From Dryomyza anilis (Eukaryota > Arthropoda > Insecta > Diptera > Dryomyzidae), in the NCBI GenBank assembly GCA_951804985.1, contig OX638133.1, positions 3,926,501 through 3,990,500 of the forward strand: 64,000 bases of DNA, read 5' to 3'. Made by a program: the position numbers and the translations under genes. Numbering within the stretch: position 1 is the stretch's first letter; each line of letters starts with the position of its first letter. The notes beneath the pieces were generated by a model, which was given only the letters and a program-made list of their open reading frames with translations, searched no databases and was not told the origin of the DNA. This document shows positions 12,400 to 23,269 of the stretch, piece by piece.

Positions 12400-12695
12400 T
12401 TGGCGCTACAGTCCTGTATAGAACTTCGGCCGAGCTCTCTCACCATTTTGAGCTGTGCGTGTTATATTTGTACTCAAAGTGGTGGGTCCTACAGTTTATT
12501 GCCGAATCTGAACGGCGGGTGAGAGCTTTTCATAGGCAATGTTTTACTCTCTTAGGTTTGCCATTTACTGCCGAGAGGTAGCGCGGTATACAAAAATGTT
12601 TCTATGAAAAGATGTTGTTAGCCCCAGTCCAGGCTTGAACCGGGGACCTTTCGGCTCGCAGTCCAACGCACTAACCACTGAGCTACCGCGGCTAC
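12400..12695 (-). mobile_element. tRNA-derived SINE, family 1
   Basis: Read on the minus strand the element starts with a tRNA-like head: A box TAGCTCAGTGG (12685-12675) and B box GGTTCAAGCC (12641-12632), 33 bases apart as in tRNA genes. An unrelated body of about 220 bases follows. It matches the copy at 52002-52324 closely and the one at 8668 weakly. The head lacks a full tRNA fold and is fused to the body, so it is a SINE and not a tRNA gene. No clear target duplication is visible here. Confidence 0.88.
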
Positions 12696-12699
12696 AAAT

Positions 12700-13294
12700 A
12701 TTTGTGTAAAAATGAGCGGATCACACATCATATATCGACGAATTAGAAAATAGGCATGGCCGGTCGTGTTTAACCTGGAGTGGAATCGCGTAACTCGATA
12801 TCGAACAAAAACGACAGTTTTTCTATCGTTTTTGCTACAGGTATCTCTATACGCAATCGACTGACGATAGTAGTGGCTCGACATCTCTTGAGGTATCGTT
12901 TTCATAGAATTTTTGTTGACAAAAATTTTAATAAATAACATCTTGATAAAAAAAATCTTTATTACAAATTTATTTTATATTTCAAAACATCGATTTAAAT
13001 AATAAAAATATATTTAGCGGAAAGTTTAGTAGAAAAAATTAGTATCAAAACGATAGTATCGCTTAAAAGTTACGTGAAGCAAGAATCTGCAATCGAGCAG
13101 ACGATATCGTTCACAGCACTCGTTGAAACGATTGTCGAGTATCGACATACGCGATTACACTTCTGATCTGTGAATCATTAACACCTCAGGGCATTCGTAG
13201 AACGACTACAAATGGGTATTTCCAGAAAAATGTCAACCACGACCGAAATGTTTAAAATGCTTAAATCTTTGAAATTACGATGGATTTGGAATCT
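12700..13294. other. No gene seen; CGAT-rich text
   Basis: Sequence around 12770-13160 is unusually rich in CGAT/ATCG words (for example ACGATAGTATCG, ACGATATCGTTC) but I find no frame, terminal repeat or array. Confidence 0.4.
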
Positions 13295-13301
13295 TAAATA
13301 T

Positions 13302-13539
13302 GTGAATCGAATTCGACTAAATTGTTGACTAAACTAAATTTTGTCGATAACGCAGTGTTGTCTTTTCAATTTAGCAAATTTTCGTGCAGACTAAATGGAA
13401 CTCAATTGGACGAGAGCAAACAGACATATGATAATGAATTGATTACGGAGCTTAACAATTACCGGTTATCGAATGGAGATCGAATTAAACGTCGTTCAAT
13501 TTAGTTTAGTCAGCACTTTAGTCAAATTCGCACACACCC
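13302..13539. mobile_element. 238-bp MITE with ~40-bp terminal inverted repeats
   Basis: The left arm (13302-13341, containing TTGACTAAACTAAATT) pairs with the right arm (13496-13539, containing AATTTAGTTTAGTCAGCA). Identical TAAATAT words lie immediately outside at 13295-13301 and 13540-13546, a plausible 7-base target duplication. The interior is non-coding. The superfamily is not determined. Confidence 0.65.
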
Positions 13540-14099
13540 TAAATATCTAAAAAGAAAATTCTATTCCTTTAACGATAACGTATAAAAAATAATCATAAAT
13601 TTAAGTTACTATACAACTTTTAAATAGACCAATTTCCATGTTCTTTGAGTAACCAAATTAAATAGTTCGAAAGAAATACAGATACAAAAAATTATTTTCT
13701 GTTTTTTCAGACAACCTTTATTAATATTTCTAAAGCTTAAAAATAAGCATTGAAATTAAAATAAGTGACAAATTTTAATTTTATGTAACGATGTCCCGAT
13801 GTCCCGATGTCCTATTGTCACGTATTGTCATATTGAAATGCCAACATTTTAAAGAGTTCTCCTTTGAGTGTTCCTTTTCTAAAACAGAATTTCTTCATTT
13901 CAATTCTTTTCATTTTCAAGAATGTAAACATCGATTTCCTAGTAATTCTAAACAATAAATTTAAATCTGTCACGTTCGTAACTTTGAGTACCAAAAGTGT
14001 AAATAAGTTTCAAAAAAAAAAACAATATAAACCATAAATAAACCTCTGAATATTCGAATCGTACATAATTTTTTATTTCATAATAATGACTATTAATAT

Positions 14100-14646
14100 T
14101 GTTACGAAAAGATGTAATTTGCCCCACTGTGCAAGCATTCAACAATAATAAATGAGACGCAAGACAATTCAGCGCACTAAGCAATGTGTTCGAAAGAGAC
14201 GGAAGATCATTCAGCGCACTGAGGCAGTGTGCGAGGAAGAGATGGAAGATCAGCGCATTCAAACACATGAGTGCGAATGAGATGCCAATAGCATACGTCA
14301 TTCACGAAACGAGTAGAAGGTTCTCGAAACAAGTCGAAGCGTGTCGAAACGTGTCGAACTGATGCATGCAGTACATAAGGGAGCCGCATCTGAGGTACTT
14401 CACTTCAGTTGTGATTTAATAGTGAACTAAAGCGTCTCGTGAGTGAACATTGTAAAGATAAATTGTAGTAATTCAGCAGTTGATATAAGTGATTATTCTT
14501 TAAGTTGTTATTTAAATAAATAAAGTTAATTAATACTAGTTGAAATAATACTAGTTAAAACCAAATATAAGTGCGTTTTTATTTTGTTCACAATCCAGCG
14601 ATACGAACTCGTAGAACAGTTTTCCGTAGACCGAATTTTCGTAACA
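14100..14646 (+). mobile_element. Solo LTR, Gypsy-type, with ATAT target duplication
   Basis: The element starts TGTTACGAAAA and ends TTTTCGTAACA, an 11-base inverted end with TG...CA termini, and is flanked by ATAT on both sides (14096-14099 and 14647-14650). ATAT duplication is characteristic of the 17.6/297 branch of fly Gypsy elements. Inside are a heat-shock-element cluster, a TATA-like ACATAAGG at 14373-14380, an initiator-like TTCAGTT near 14404, and AATAAA at about 14516. No internal region follows, so it is a solo LTR left by recombination. Confidence 0.82.
14301..14358 (+). promoter_or_regulatory. Phased heat-shock-element cluster in the solo LTR
   Basis: GAA or TTC triplets occur at 14301, 14306, 14316, 14321, 14326, 14336, 14346 and 14356, all in one 5-base phase. 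The core GAAGGTTCTCGAA (14316-14328) is a perfect inverted three-unit HSF site. The cluster ends about 14 bases before the TATA-like box, the usual place for a heat-shock promoter element. Confidence 0.7.
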
Positions 14647-14650
14647 ATAT

Positions 14651-16245
14651 TGTCAAATATAAAATTATTTTTAGCAAAAAATCGTAGTGTAAATTTTCAT
14701 TCAGAGCATCCGGAATTATTCTGTGGTTTATTATATAAAACTATAAACGAAAAAACTAAATAAAGTAAATTATCTCATCTATCTTTCTAAATGATCAAAA
14801 AATAAAAAAAATTGGTCGCAAAAAGTATTTTTATAAAAAGCAAAACATTTTTGTGCCGTCCGGAATTTTGCTGTGATTTATTATGCAAGAACTATAAATG
14901 TTGGATACAATGTCTAAATATACAAACAAAGCACATGATTTCATTTATTTTTAAACTTAATTCAAAAAAATAATTCATACGCAAAATTCGCTGTTTATTT
15001 GCAATATCCATTTGAAGCTCAAAATGCACTACCATTTTTATCCCGTCGGGAACGACAACTATTTAATTTATATCTTTTGATCTACCCTATGGAGTTCTCC
15101 CATTTTTTGCATATGTTTAGTCCTATACTTGCACAATATACCAAAAATCTAAAAGTAACAACTTAAAAATTTTCAAAATGATTAACCTTACTTTTTGGTA
15201 TTAGGTTACCATTCAAGTTTGATATTCTGGCCATATATCCATTACCAAATATAGCGTTTCACATCGAAAAACATGTGCTATATTAAAAGCTAATTAAAAT
15301 CTTAAATACGATTGTATAAATTTGTCAGCTAGATGTCCCGCAAAGTGTAGACAATATGATACCTATTTTCAATAAAACTTTGTCAAATGACACAGGCTGC
15401 ATTCAGTGCCAACGCAATTCATCAAGTTAGTTCTGTATTTATTTTATTTTCTTCTTTATTTTGCGCTACTTTAAAAACTAATTTTATTGCCCGCATAATT
15501 TGCTTTAGCGCTCAGTCACTGCAAGTGCTTCAGCCTCAGTTCAAGTTACGGCTGGCAAAAACTTAAGAAGTTGCCAAAGAAAGACACAGATAGATGACGA
15601 ACGGACGGACGGACACACAAACCAACACTCGACTCTACTCGACACTCTGAGTTCTATTTCCGCAGCAACTGCTGCTGTTGCTGCTGCTCCTGAACATCAA
15701 CAGCAACCAACACTTGAAGCAAAAGCAGTGCAAAATGCAACTGCAGCCAACTTCATTTCATTCATAATTTGAGCAGCCCAAAAAACCTTTGCAATTCTCA
15801 CTGAGCATAAAGCGAAGCTAATTGCTTGCGCTGCTACAGCAACAAAAAGCAAGAACTATACAAAAAATAAGAAAAACCAAAAATTTAAAACAACAACTAT
15901 GAGCTACACGAAAATGCTGCTTAAATGGTACATTTTTGGTTTTTTCTTATTTTGGACCCTTTGTGCTTTTGATAAAATTTGCTTTCAATGAGCTACAAAT
16001 GTCATTTGCAGCCTGTGTTACAGAAAAAGAAGCAGTCGCTGCCTGACAGTCAGCCCTCATAATGTGTTACAGCACACTTAGCAAAATTAAAAATTGTTGA
16101 CATAATTATATTTCAAATTTTAACAAACATTTGTTTATTGTTGAAACAAACATTTAGCAAATCATCGTTTGTAGAATTAAAACAAATTAAGATTTGGATT
16201 AAAAATTTAGAATTTAAAGAAATTATTTTAAAAATTCACTTTTGA
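14651..16245. other. No gene seen; short duplication and UTR-like text
   Basis: Two diverged copies of a TCCGGAATT-TTCTGTG-TTTATTAT segment occur at about 14705 and 14860. From 15470 to 15830 the sequence is GC-richer, with GACGGACGGACG and GCTGCTGTTGCTGCTGCT tracts typical of fly intronic or UTR sequence. No supported frame. Confidence 0.45.
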
Positions 16246-16249
16246 TCGA

Positions 16250-17175
16250 AATCGACAAGTGCTTTAAAAACAAATAATTAATACCTTTACACCACTATTT
16301 TATCTTGCACCAATAAAAAATTATTGCAAAAAAACGAAGAAATTGGAAAAATTGGAAATCTTGTCATGCCAAAAGGGCGAATTTTTTCGTTTTCATTGCT
16401 ATAACACTTCAATGGTACAAGATAAAATAGTGATGTAAAGGCATTTATTGTTTAGTTTTAAAGCACCTATCGATCTGCGTCATTAATTAAAAATATTTTG
16501 CCAAACATTAATTTGCCATTTGTTATTTGCAGGAAAAATGTTTGGCAAAATATTTTTAAATAATGATGCCAATCGATAGGTGCTTTAAAAACAAACTATT
16601 AATACCTTCACATCACTATTTTATCTTGCACCAATAAAAAATTAAAGCAAAAAAACGAAGAAATTGGATAAATTGAAAATCTTGTCATGCCATAAGGGCA
16701 AATCTTTTCGTTTTTTTGCTATTACTCTTCAATAGTACAAGATAAAATAGTGATGTAAAAGCAATTATTGTTTGTTTTCAAAGCACCTATCGATTTGTAT
16801 CATTAATTATAAATATTTTGACAAACATTTTTTCCTGCAAATAACAATTGCAAATTAATGTTTGGCAAAATATTTTTAATTAATGATGCAGATCGATAGG
16901 TACTTTGAAACCAAACAATAAATGACCTTACACCATTATTTTATCTTATACCAATAAAAAGTTATGGCGAAAAAACGTAAAGATTCGCCCTCTTGGCATG
17001 ACAAGATTTTCAAATTCGCCCTTTTGGTTTGTCTTTTGTGGCTAGAAATATCCAACAAAATGACGTGCGATTTTAGCACAGCATACTTGAGGATAAACTA
17101 TATTCAAAAATGAAAAAAAAAAAATGCAAATGACAAAAATTTCACATTCACTCCTTTGTCATGATAGTATATATA
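16250..17175. mobile_element. Tandem double-hairpin foldback array
   Basis: Two and a half units of 320 bases follow one another. Each unit has hairpin A (158 bp: 16284-16441, 16605-16762) ending in CCTTTACA...TGTAAAGG, and hairpin B (127 bp: 16460-16586, 16780-16906) ending in AAAGCACCTATCGAT...ATCGATAGGTRCTTT. A third half unit starts at 16924 and runs into a tail containing ATTCGCCC-TTTTGG and, at 17148-17165, a decayed end CACATTCACTCCTTTGTCATGA. The related element at 63.1-63.8 kb shows that this is the element's terminal inverted repeat. The left end is missing. Confidence 0.75.
16964..17113 (+). CDS. Short ORF shared by both foldback loci
   Basis: This 49-residue frame begins MAKKRKDSPSWHDKIFKF and ends AYLRINYIQK. 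The foldback at 63 kb carries the same frame on the minus strand (63340 downward), with net +9 bases inserted as +8 and +1, so the frame is restored. It is basic at the start with one hydrophobic stretch and resembles nothing I know. Shared DNA ancestry alone could explain the similarity. Confidence 0.25.
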   Translation: MAKKRKDSPSWHDKIFKFALLVCLLWLEISNKMTCDFSTAYLRINYIQK

Positions 17176-17179
17176 TTTT

Positions 17180-18595
17180 ATTTATTATATTTTATTTATT
17201 ATTTTTTTATTATATATATATAATATTTTCAATTAAAATAAAACATATGAATAATACAAATTATTTGAAATTTAAGTTTACGAAATATCCCAAATCCTTT
17301 TAAAAAACTTCCAATTTTTGTTACATCAACAAACATTTCTGCTGTTATTACAAACGAATTTTTTTCGAGTGTATTGCAAGCATTTAGCAGTTGGCGCGGA
17401 ATTGAATATTGTTTCATTTGTATGTTTTGTGTGTATAGGGCAAGTGAAAATTAGCAAATACACGAAATGCAAAAAGAAAGACAACCGACAGACCCAACTG
17501 TCCGCCCAACCGAAATTAAAATAAAATTTAAATAAAACTGCAACAGTGCAGTGCACCGGAAGTGAGAAGCGCCCATCCGGTGGCTACTGCAGCTACTACT
17601 TCGACTACTCCAAAGTGAAATATTTACTTTGAGCGGAAAAGCGAACCACGACTGCACGAAGCTGGGCTGGGTCTAGATGCTGTGTAGTAGGTGGCGCTGA
17701 TTGAGGTGCCACGCGGGACGTTTAAACGAGATTTTTTTGGTTGTGTGTTTTGGTACTGCTGCCCAAAAGATAACCGCTGTCAGGCGCGCCATTAAGTGTC
17801 GCTGATGGGCGGTAAGGCTTTCGAGAGTCTGTTGGGCTTTCGGTCGGTGGGTCGTTCGGTTGGTGGGTCGTTCAGTTGGAGGGTCGTTCAGTCGGGTGTC
17901 AGTTGGTTGCTGATGAAGCAGCTCATTAGTGGTCAGGGTCGTTTGCAGTTAAACGCTGCACTTGGCGCTGCGACTGGCCGTTGGGTGTTGTTGGGCGAGA
18001 CTGAGTTGTTGTGGTTGATGAAGCTACTTGCGAGCAGTAACAATTTATTGTTATTTTTGAGCACATTTATTTTTTATTTTTTTTTTACAAAAAAATTAAA
18101 ATGCATTTTTTTGCACTTTTATGTCTCTACTATAATTTGGCGCGCTTAATTATTTTAAAATGTTAATTTGTATAATAAGCAAAAAATAACTTTTATTTTT
18201 ATAGTCTTCAGTAGCGTTCCACTTACAAAGTTATCCTTTGATTTTTTTTAACTTTTTATGCTTTAGTACAAACACTTCACACTTTCGGAATATGTCAACT
18301 CAAATGTTTAAAGATGTCCTGATTTGGGTTTAACTTTTTAGTATTGAAACTATTTTGTATATTGTCAATTTATTTATATTATATTCTTTTTATTTTATCA
18401 ATGTTGTATAATAAAAACTAAGCAAATACCTTATTTAAAAACAATACATCATCCAAGTTTAGAAATTAATATGGTAAAAAGTATTGAATTCATTTTAAAA
18501 TAAAATAACAGTTGACATTTAAGGAAATAAAAAAAAATCTAATTAAGATACAGGGTGTTTAAAAAATGCATATTACTGAGCCAAGAAAATTGGTT
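17180..18595. other. No firm gene; GC-rich UTR-like island 17.4-18.0 kb
   Basis: From 17540 to 18010 the base composition shifts toward G and C, with repeated GGTCGTTCGGTTGG/GGGTCGTTCAGT words at 17840-17900. Overlapping frames on both strands lack start and splice support. It may be a 5' UTR or a first exon, but no product is proposed. Confidence 0.4.
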
Positions 18596-18598
18596 ATA

Positions 18599-19386
18599 AA
18601 GTATAATCTATTGCTTAATGAATATCTATTTAATAATCATGTTTTAGATAATTAAATTACCTTTCCAATGATGTATCACATCTTTGAAGCACATGACTCT
18701 TTCCGTCTTAAAAATATACGTAAATTTAAAATTTACAAAAAAAAAATAAAATTTTGACTTTGTCATCGATTTTCTCAAAATTTTGTTACGGCTGATCCCT
18801 TTTTTATAATTTATATTGATATTCACATTCATTATCAGTATTTTAAAACCAATCGCAGTTATTTCATGCTAGTAAATAATGCTGCAGAATTAATTAAATA
18901 GTGGCGAATCTTGTGCTTTGGTGGTTCAAATATAAAATCTATCGAAACAATTTTGAAAATTATTTTTTTTGACCAATTTTGAACATTTATTAAAATTATA
19001 ATCATTATCATGTTACTTAACATATAATAATAACTGATCATTTTACCTAACATATTGATTTTTTTTTCAAACACCAAATCATTGGATCGCCACTATTTAA
19101 ATATTTATGTAGCATTCCTTACGGGGTTAAATTCTCTGTCATTAGATGAAAAATATTCGGAAAGGACTGGTCTGTCATTATAAATTAGAAAAAATGGGTG
19201 ATTTCTAACGAAATTTTGTGAAAATCAATGCCAAAAACCAAATTTGTATTTTTATTTTTGTAAATTTCAACTTTATGTACATTTTAAAAAAGAAAGATAT
19301 AATGCAATTCGCAGATGTTATACGTCATTGGAAAGACTATTTAATTTAGTAAAAAATTGATATTCATTAATCAACAGATTATACTT
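18599..19386. mobile_element. Long inverted-repeat element with ~185-bp arms
   Basis: The left arm (18599-18788) pairs imperfectly with the right arm (19206-19386). Shared landmarks are AAGTATAATCT, TTAATGAATATC, CTTTCCAATGA and GATTTTC-CAAAATTT. The 420-base centre is AT-rich and carries no coherent frame. Divergence between arms (roughly a quarter of positions) indicates an old insertion. No target duplication was identified; a CAGGGTGTTT word lies just outside the left arm at 18551. Confidence 0.65.
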
Positions 19387-19439
19387 GACTGGTATTCGTA
19401 CCCGGACAGGTTCGACAGGGGTTTTTAATTTTGTTAACT

Positions 19440-19850
19440 CATTTTTAAGCATATTTGTTTTTCCCGTTTTTTTTTTTGTTTTCCAGTTTTTTGTTTTGGC
19501 ATTTTATTTTTTTTTTTTTTTTGTATTTTTGGTTTTATTTTGAGTCCTTGTTTTTATTTGTGTATTTTTGCTTCGGTTTTTTTTTGTTGGTTTTGTGTTT
19601 GCTTTTTCTTTTTTTCTGCGTTTTCGGTTTTTGTGTTTTTGATTATGTGCTTTTGTTTTCTTATTTTGATTTTGCATTTGTTTTATGATTTTAATTTTGC
19701 TTTTGTTTTTATGTTTTTAGTTTTGCTTTTGTTTTTATGTTTTTGATTTTGTTTTTGTGTTTTTACTTTTACTGTTGCTTTTGTTTGTGTTTTTGAATTG
19801 TGTTTATCCTCTATCTTTTGTGTTTTGTTTTTTATTTTATGTGAGTATAT
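19440..19850. repeat. T/G-rich degenerate repeat (TTTTGTTTTTG-like)
   Basis: About 400 bases of T with scattered G, strongly strand-asymmetric, resembling the reverse complement of the A-rich region at 34.0-36.3 kb. F-rich reading frames here are compositional. Confidence 0.85.
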
Positions 19851-21790
19851 ATATTCCGGGAATGAATTTTCATTGAAGACGGATGCATTGTTCAAAAAAA
19901 TTTGTCTCGGACATGTATTAACGGAGAAGAATTGTTTTTGGAAGATTTTTCGGGAAAAACTTGTGATGTGAAAAATAGTGTATTGAAGAATTTGTCTGTT
20001 GAAGAGGTTTTTAGGGTCTAAATTTACCGAAGAAGAATTATCTAGAAGTAGAATTGTGCAGGAAACTATTATCCGTGGTAGAATTCTGATATGACGAATT
20101 TTCCGCAACAACTATGTTTGGGAAAAAAAATATCCATGAAGGAATTCTCAAAGAAGAATGGTGCGGGAACAAATTGTGCAGGTCAATATTATCCAGGAAA
20201 GATTTCTTTCGGAAAATAATTGTCTGAGAAAAAATTAACTCAGGGAAGAATTGTGCGATAAATATTTGTCGGCGAATAGTTATGGTGTGAAAGATTTGAT
20301 GGAATTTATCGGGAAAGAATTGTGATGTGACAAATTGTGAAGGGAAGATTTTGTATGTGGAAGATATGTTTCGGTTTTAAATTGTCGGGAGAAGAATTAT
20401 CTAGGGTGAGAATTGTACGGGAAGGTATTATCCTTGGAAGAGTTCTGCCACGAAGAATTTTCCGAAACAGATATATCTGGGAAAGAATATTCGAGTGAGA
20501 ATTCACCAAGAAAAATTGAACGGGAACAAATTGTGTAGAGACAAATTGCCGGGAAAGATTTTTTTTTTTTTTTGTTAAAAAATTATCCGAGAAAATTTAC
20601 TCAGGAAGAATTGTCCTATAAATAATTGAAGGGGAACGATTACAGTGGAAAAGACTTGTCCAGGGAAGTATTAAACGAGGATATATTTTCTAGGAAATAT
20701 TTTCCGCGAAAGTATTATCCGAGAAAGTAGAAGTAGTGTCCGGGGAAGATTTGTTTCGGACACAGACTTGTTGGGGAAAACTAGAGCGTGAATGAATTGT
20801 CGGAGATGTAAAAGACTTGTCCAGGGAAGTATTAAACGGGGATGTATTTTCTAGGAAATATTTTCCGCGAAAGTATTATCCGAGAAAGTAGAAGATACTA
20901 CTTCTACTTTCTCGGATAATACGGGGAAGATTTGTTTCAGACACAGACTTGTTGGGAAAAACTAGACCGTGAATGAATTGTCGGAGAATATATGCCGGCG
21001 AAGAATAGTGATATGAGAAATTGTGCAGGCAATCATTATACGGAGAAGATTTGTGTCAATTATATATTGTCCGGTAGGAATTAACTAAGAGAAGAATTGC
21101 GCGGGATAGAACTATTTGGAGGAGTATAACTCATGCAAGATTATTGCGAGTACAAATTTATCCGGAAAGAAATCTCAGGAAAGAATTGTGCTGGAACAAA
21201 GATTTGTTCAGGGAAATACTTTCCCAGAACGTACTGTCCTGGAAGTATTATCCGGGAAACTAGAAGTAATGTTCGGAGAAGATTTGATTCAGGCAATAAT
21301 TGTCTCAGTGAATAATTGTCGGGAAAAACTGGTCCGGGATGAATTTTTGGATAAAATATGCCGGCGCACAAAAGTTATTGGAGAAATTGTGCGGGCAAGA
21401 ATTGTACGGAGAAGATTTGTTCCAATAATAACGTGTCCGGGAAGAGCTATCAAAAAGAAGAATTTTAGAAACGAATTGTTTACAGATGTATTACTCGTGC
21501 AAGACTTATGAGAGGATGGGGAAAATTAATGCAAATTTACAGATTTATTTTGAAATACTTTTTAGAAAACATTGGGCTTTCTCTACACAGTTAAATTTGT
21601 CCGGGACATTCTTTTTTTATCATTTTACATTATCGGGGAATGATTTACGCGGAGAAGAATTCACCAAGGAAGTATTTTCCCGGGAACAATTGTGTGAGGA
21701 TGATTTTTTTTGGGAGTCAAATATTCTTGGATAAATATTCTAGGAAAAAAATCGAAAAATAATTCTATAGAAAAATAAAGCGGTACAAAT
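19851..21790. repeat. Degenerate GGGAAGAATTGTCC repeat with a 161-bp duplication
   Basis: Almost 2 kb of roughly 15-30-base variants of GAAGAATTGTSCGGGAAAGA. Within it 20649-20809 is duplicated as 20810-20987. The copies are nearly identical except for an inverted insertion (see the hairpin entry). Frames such as 21116-21511 are compositional. Confidence 0.88.
20873..20922. repeat. Perfect 22-bp-arm hairpin created by template switch
   Basis: The left arm 20873-20894 is exactly complementary to the right arm 20901-20922, with the 6-base loop ATACTA. The 26 bases at 20897-20922 are the exact reverse complement of 20712-20737 in the neighbouring duplicate, where the hairpin is absent. In the mutated copy eight bases (TAGTGTCC) are replaced by 28. 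Confidence 0.9.
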
Positions 21791-21942
21791 TTGTCAAGGA
21801 AGTTTCATTGCATTGAAATTAATGAAATTAACTTTACTACTGTGCTTCATAATCTAGGTACACAAATAACTACCTACTTGAATATCGCATTGTAATTTGT
21901 AGTAAGAAAACTTTGACTGTGACTCTGTGTCTCTCATTACAG

Positions 21943-22008
21943 TTGGCAACAACGGCAGCCGCCCCATACCGCCTACTTTTATGCGCCATTCATTCATGAT
22001 AATTCACG
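21943..22008 (+). CDS. Candidate 66-base exon
   Basis: Acceptor TGTGTCTCTCATTACAG precedes GC-richer text that ends at a moderate donor CACG|GTAATT. Two frames are open across it; one reads GNNGSRPIPPTFMRHSFMII. The splice sites fit but are less strong than at 5934 and 58079. No gene is recognised. Confidence 0.3.
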
Positions 22009-22735
22009 GTAATTGAATGCATTGCCAACAATGAAGTTGATTTAAGTTGAACATCAAGTTTTTAATCAAGCCATCATAAAGATTGAACGCAACAAAACAA
22101 GAATAAAAATAAAATAAAAAATAATAAAAAAAGAAGCACAAGGACATTGAAATGTCGTAAAGGAGCGCGGCGTTACATGGCTGTCGCCGGCAATTTTGTG
22201 ACGTCTGTACCGAATGCTGCTATATTCGATGCCACAACTCCTACTACCTCCTACTACCCACTACTAAAACATTCAACACACTTGGCGCTAGGCACACAGA
22301 CTCTCGTTGATGTATGAGTGCTGCGTCGAGTCCTGTGCCGCTCGTCGCTTAATACGTTGTCGTATTAATTTTTATATCCTTTTCAATTGTCGCCTGTGAC
22401 ACCGTGCGGCGTGGTTTGAACTTAATTAAAAGCGACGAAACTTAGTTGCGCCATCGATTTATCACGAGAATATGAAGATTTCGCCTGCCTCCAGTCTACA
22501 CATGACGTCCAACTCCCGCTTTTGCTTCTGCTCCTGCTCTTAGTTTTGCTCTTGCTCTTTCGTTTCAATTCGTTTTCAATTAATTTGTCTACATTCGTTT
22601 TTTTTTTGCTCTGCTTTAGTTTTTGCCTAAAACCATGTAGTGCTTCTCACGTTTAAAGTCGCTTTCAATCGAGCCGTTGCTAGGCGATGCCGTTGTCACC
22701 TCTGCGTCATAAATTTGCAACGTCGCGACCGCTAG
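22009..22735. other. No firm gene; GC-richer conserved-looking sequence
   Basis: The 22140-22460 and 22480-22720 segments have near-balanced composition and CGTCG-rich words, unlike the flanking repeats, and could be regulatory or UTR sequence. No supported frame. Confidence 0.35.
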
Positions 22736-22737
22736 AT

Positions 22738-22917
22738 TTATGCTTCTCTTATACTCTCCTTGACACCCTCCCTGTTTGACACCCACTCACTCGTGGTTGC
22801 CGCCAAACACATTGCGCTGCCACATAAGATTTCCTCTTTTTCATTTTTTTTTTGTTCATCCTGCTCGCGTTTTCGTCTAATTGAGTTCAACACGCTGCTA
22901 ATTGCATTTGATTCCAT
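22738..22917 (-). CDS. Candidate minus-strand coding exon, unrecognised
   Basis: An ATG-initiated frame of 59 residues begins MESNAISSVLNSIRRKREQD and is rich in K, E and R before ending SIREA. A second minus-strand frame (22887-23044) overlapping its start is also coding-like, with GC-rich codons (contains QQQSPSQPERMFVVAAQNQ). The two cannot both be one continuous product unless a splice joins them. A possible donor C|GTATGT lies between. I report the stretch as possible coding sequence without a function. Confidence 0.28.
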   Translation of the reverse strand: MESNAISSVLNSIRRKREQDEQKKNEKEEILCGSAMCLAATTSEWVSNREGVKESIREA

Positions 22918-23269
22918 CGGCTGCTGCCGCTGTCGCTGCCAGGACCTCCAGCAGTTCGGTTTGGTTCTGTGCCGCCACCACGAACATACGTTCCGGCTGC
23001 GACGGCGACTGTTGCTGCAGCGCAATAAAATTTTCTTGAAATAATTAAATTTTATTGAAGCGATTCCTTGCTGCTCCTGCGACGTCGAATTGCCTTTAAA
23101 TTTATTGTTGATTTTTTTTTTCGTTGTCGCTGCATTTAATTAAAAAATAATCATTAAATTAAGGGCGTCGACTGAAGTTTATTTCGCCGCAGATAATTTC
23201 GCCGGAAGACGCGCTCAATTTGCCTCAGTTGACGTGCTTCAATTTAAAATTTTATAGATTTCTTTCATT

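Noticed and set aside
12632..12695. tRNA gene on the minus strand
   Set aside because: A and B boxes are present, but the head is fused to a repeated body, recurs at 8668 and 52002, and lacks a complete acceptor stem; it is a SINE.
16960..17115. Transposase fragment
   Set aside because: No catalytic or DNA-binding motif is visible; listed only as a shared short ORF.
19455..19746. Phenylalanine-rich membrane proteins
   Set aside because: T/G-rich simple repeat; several frames are open at once.
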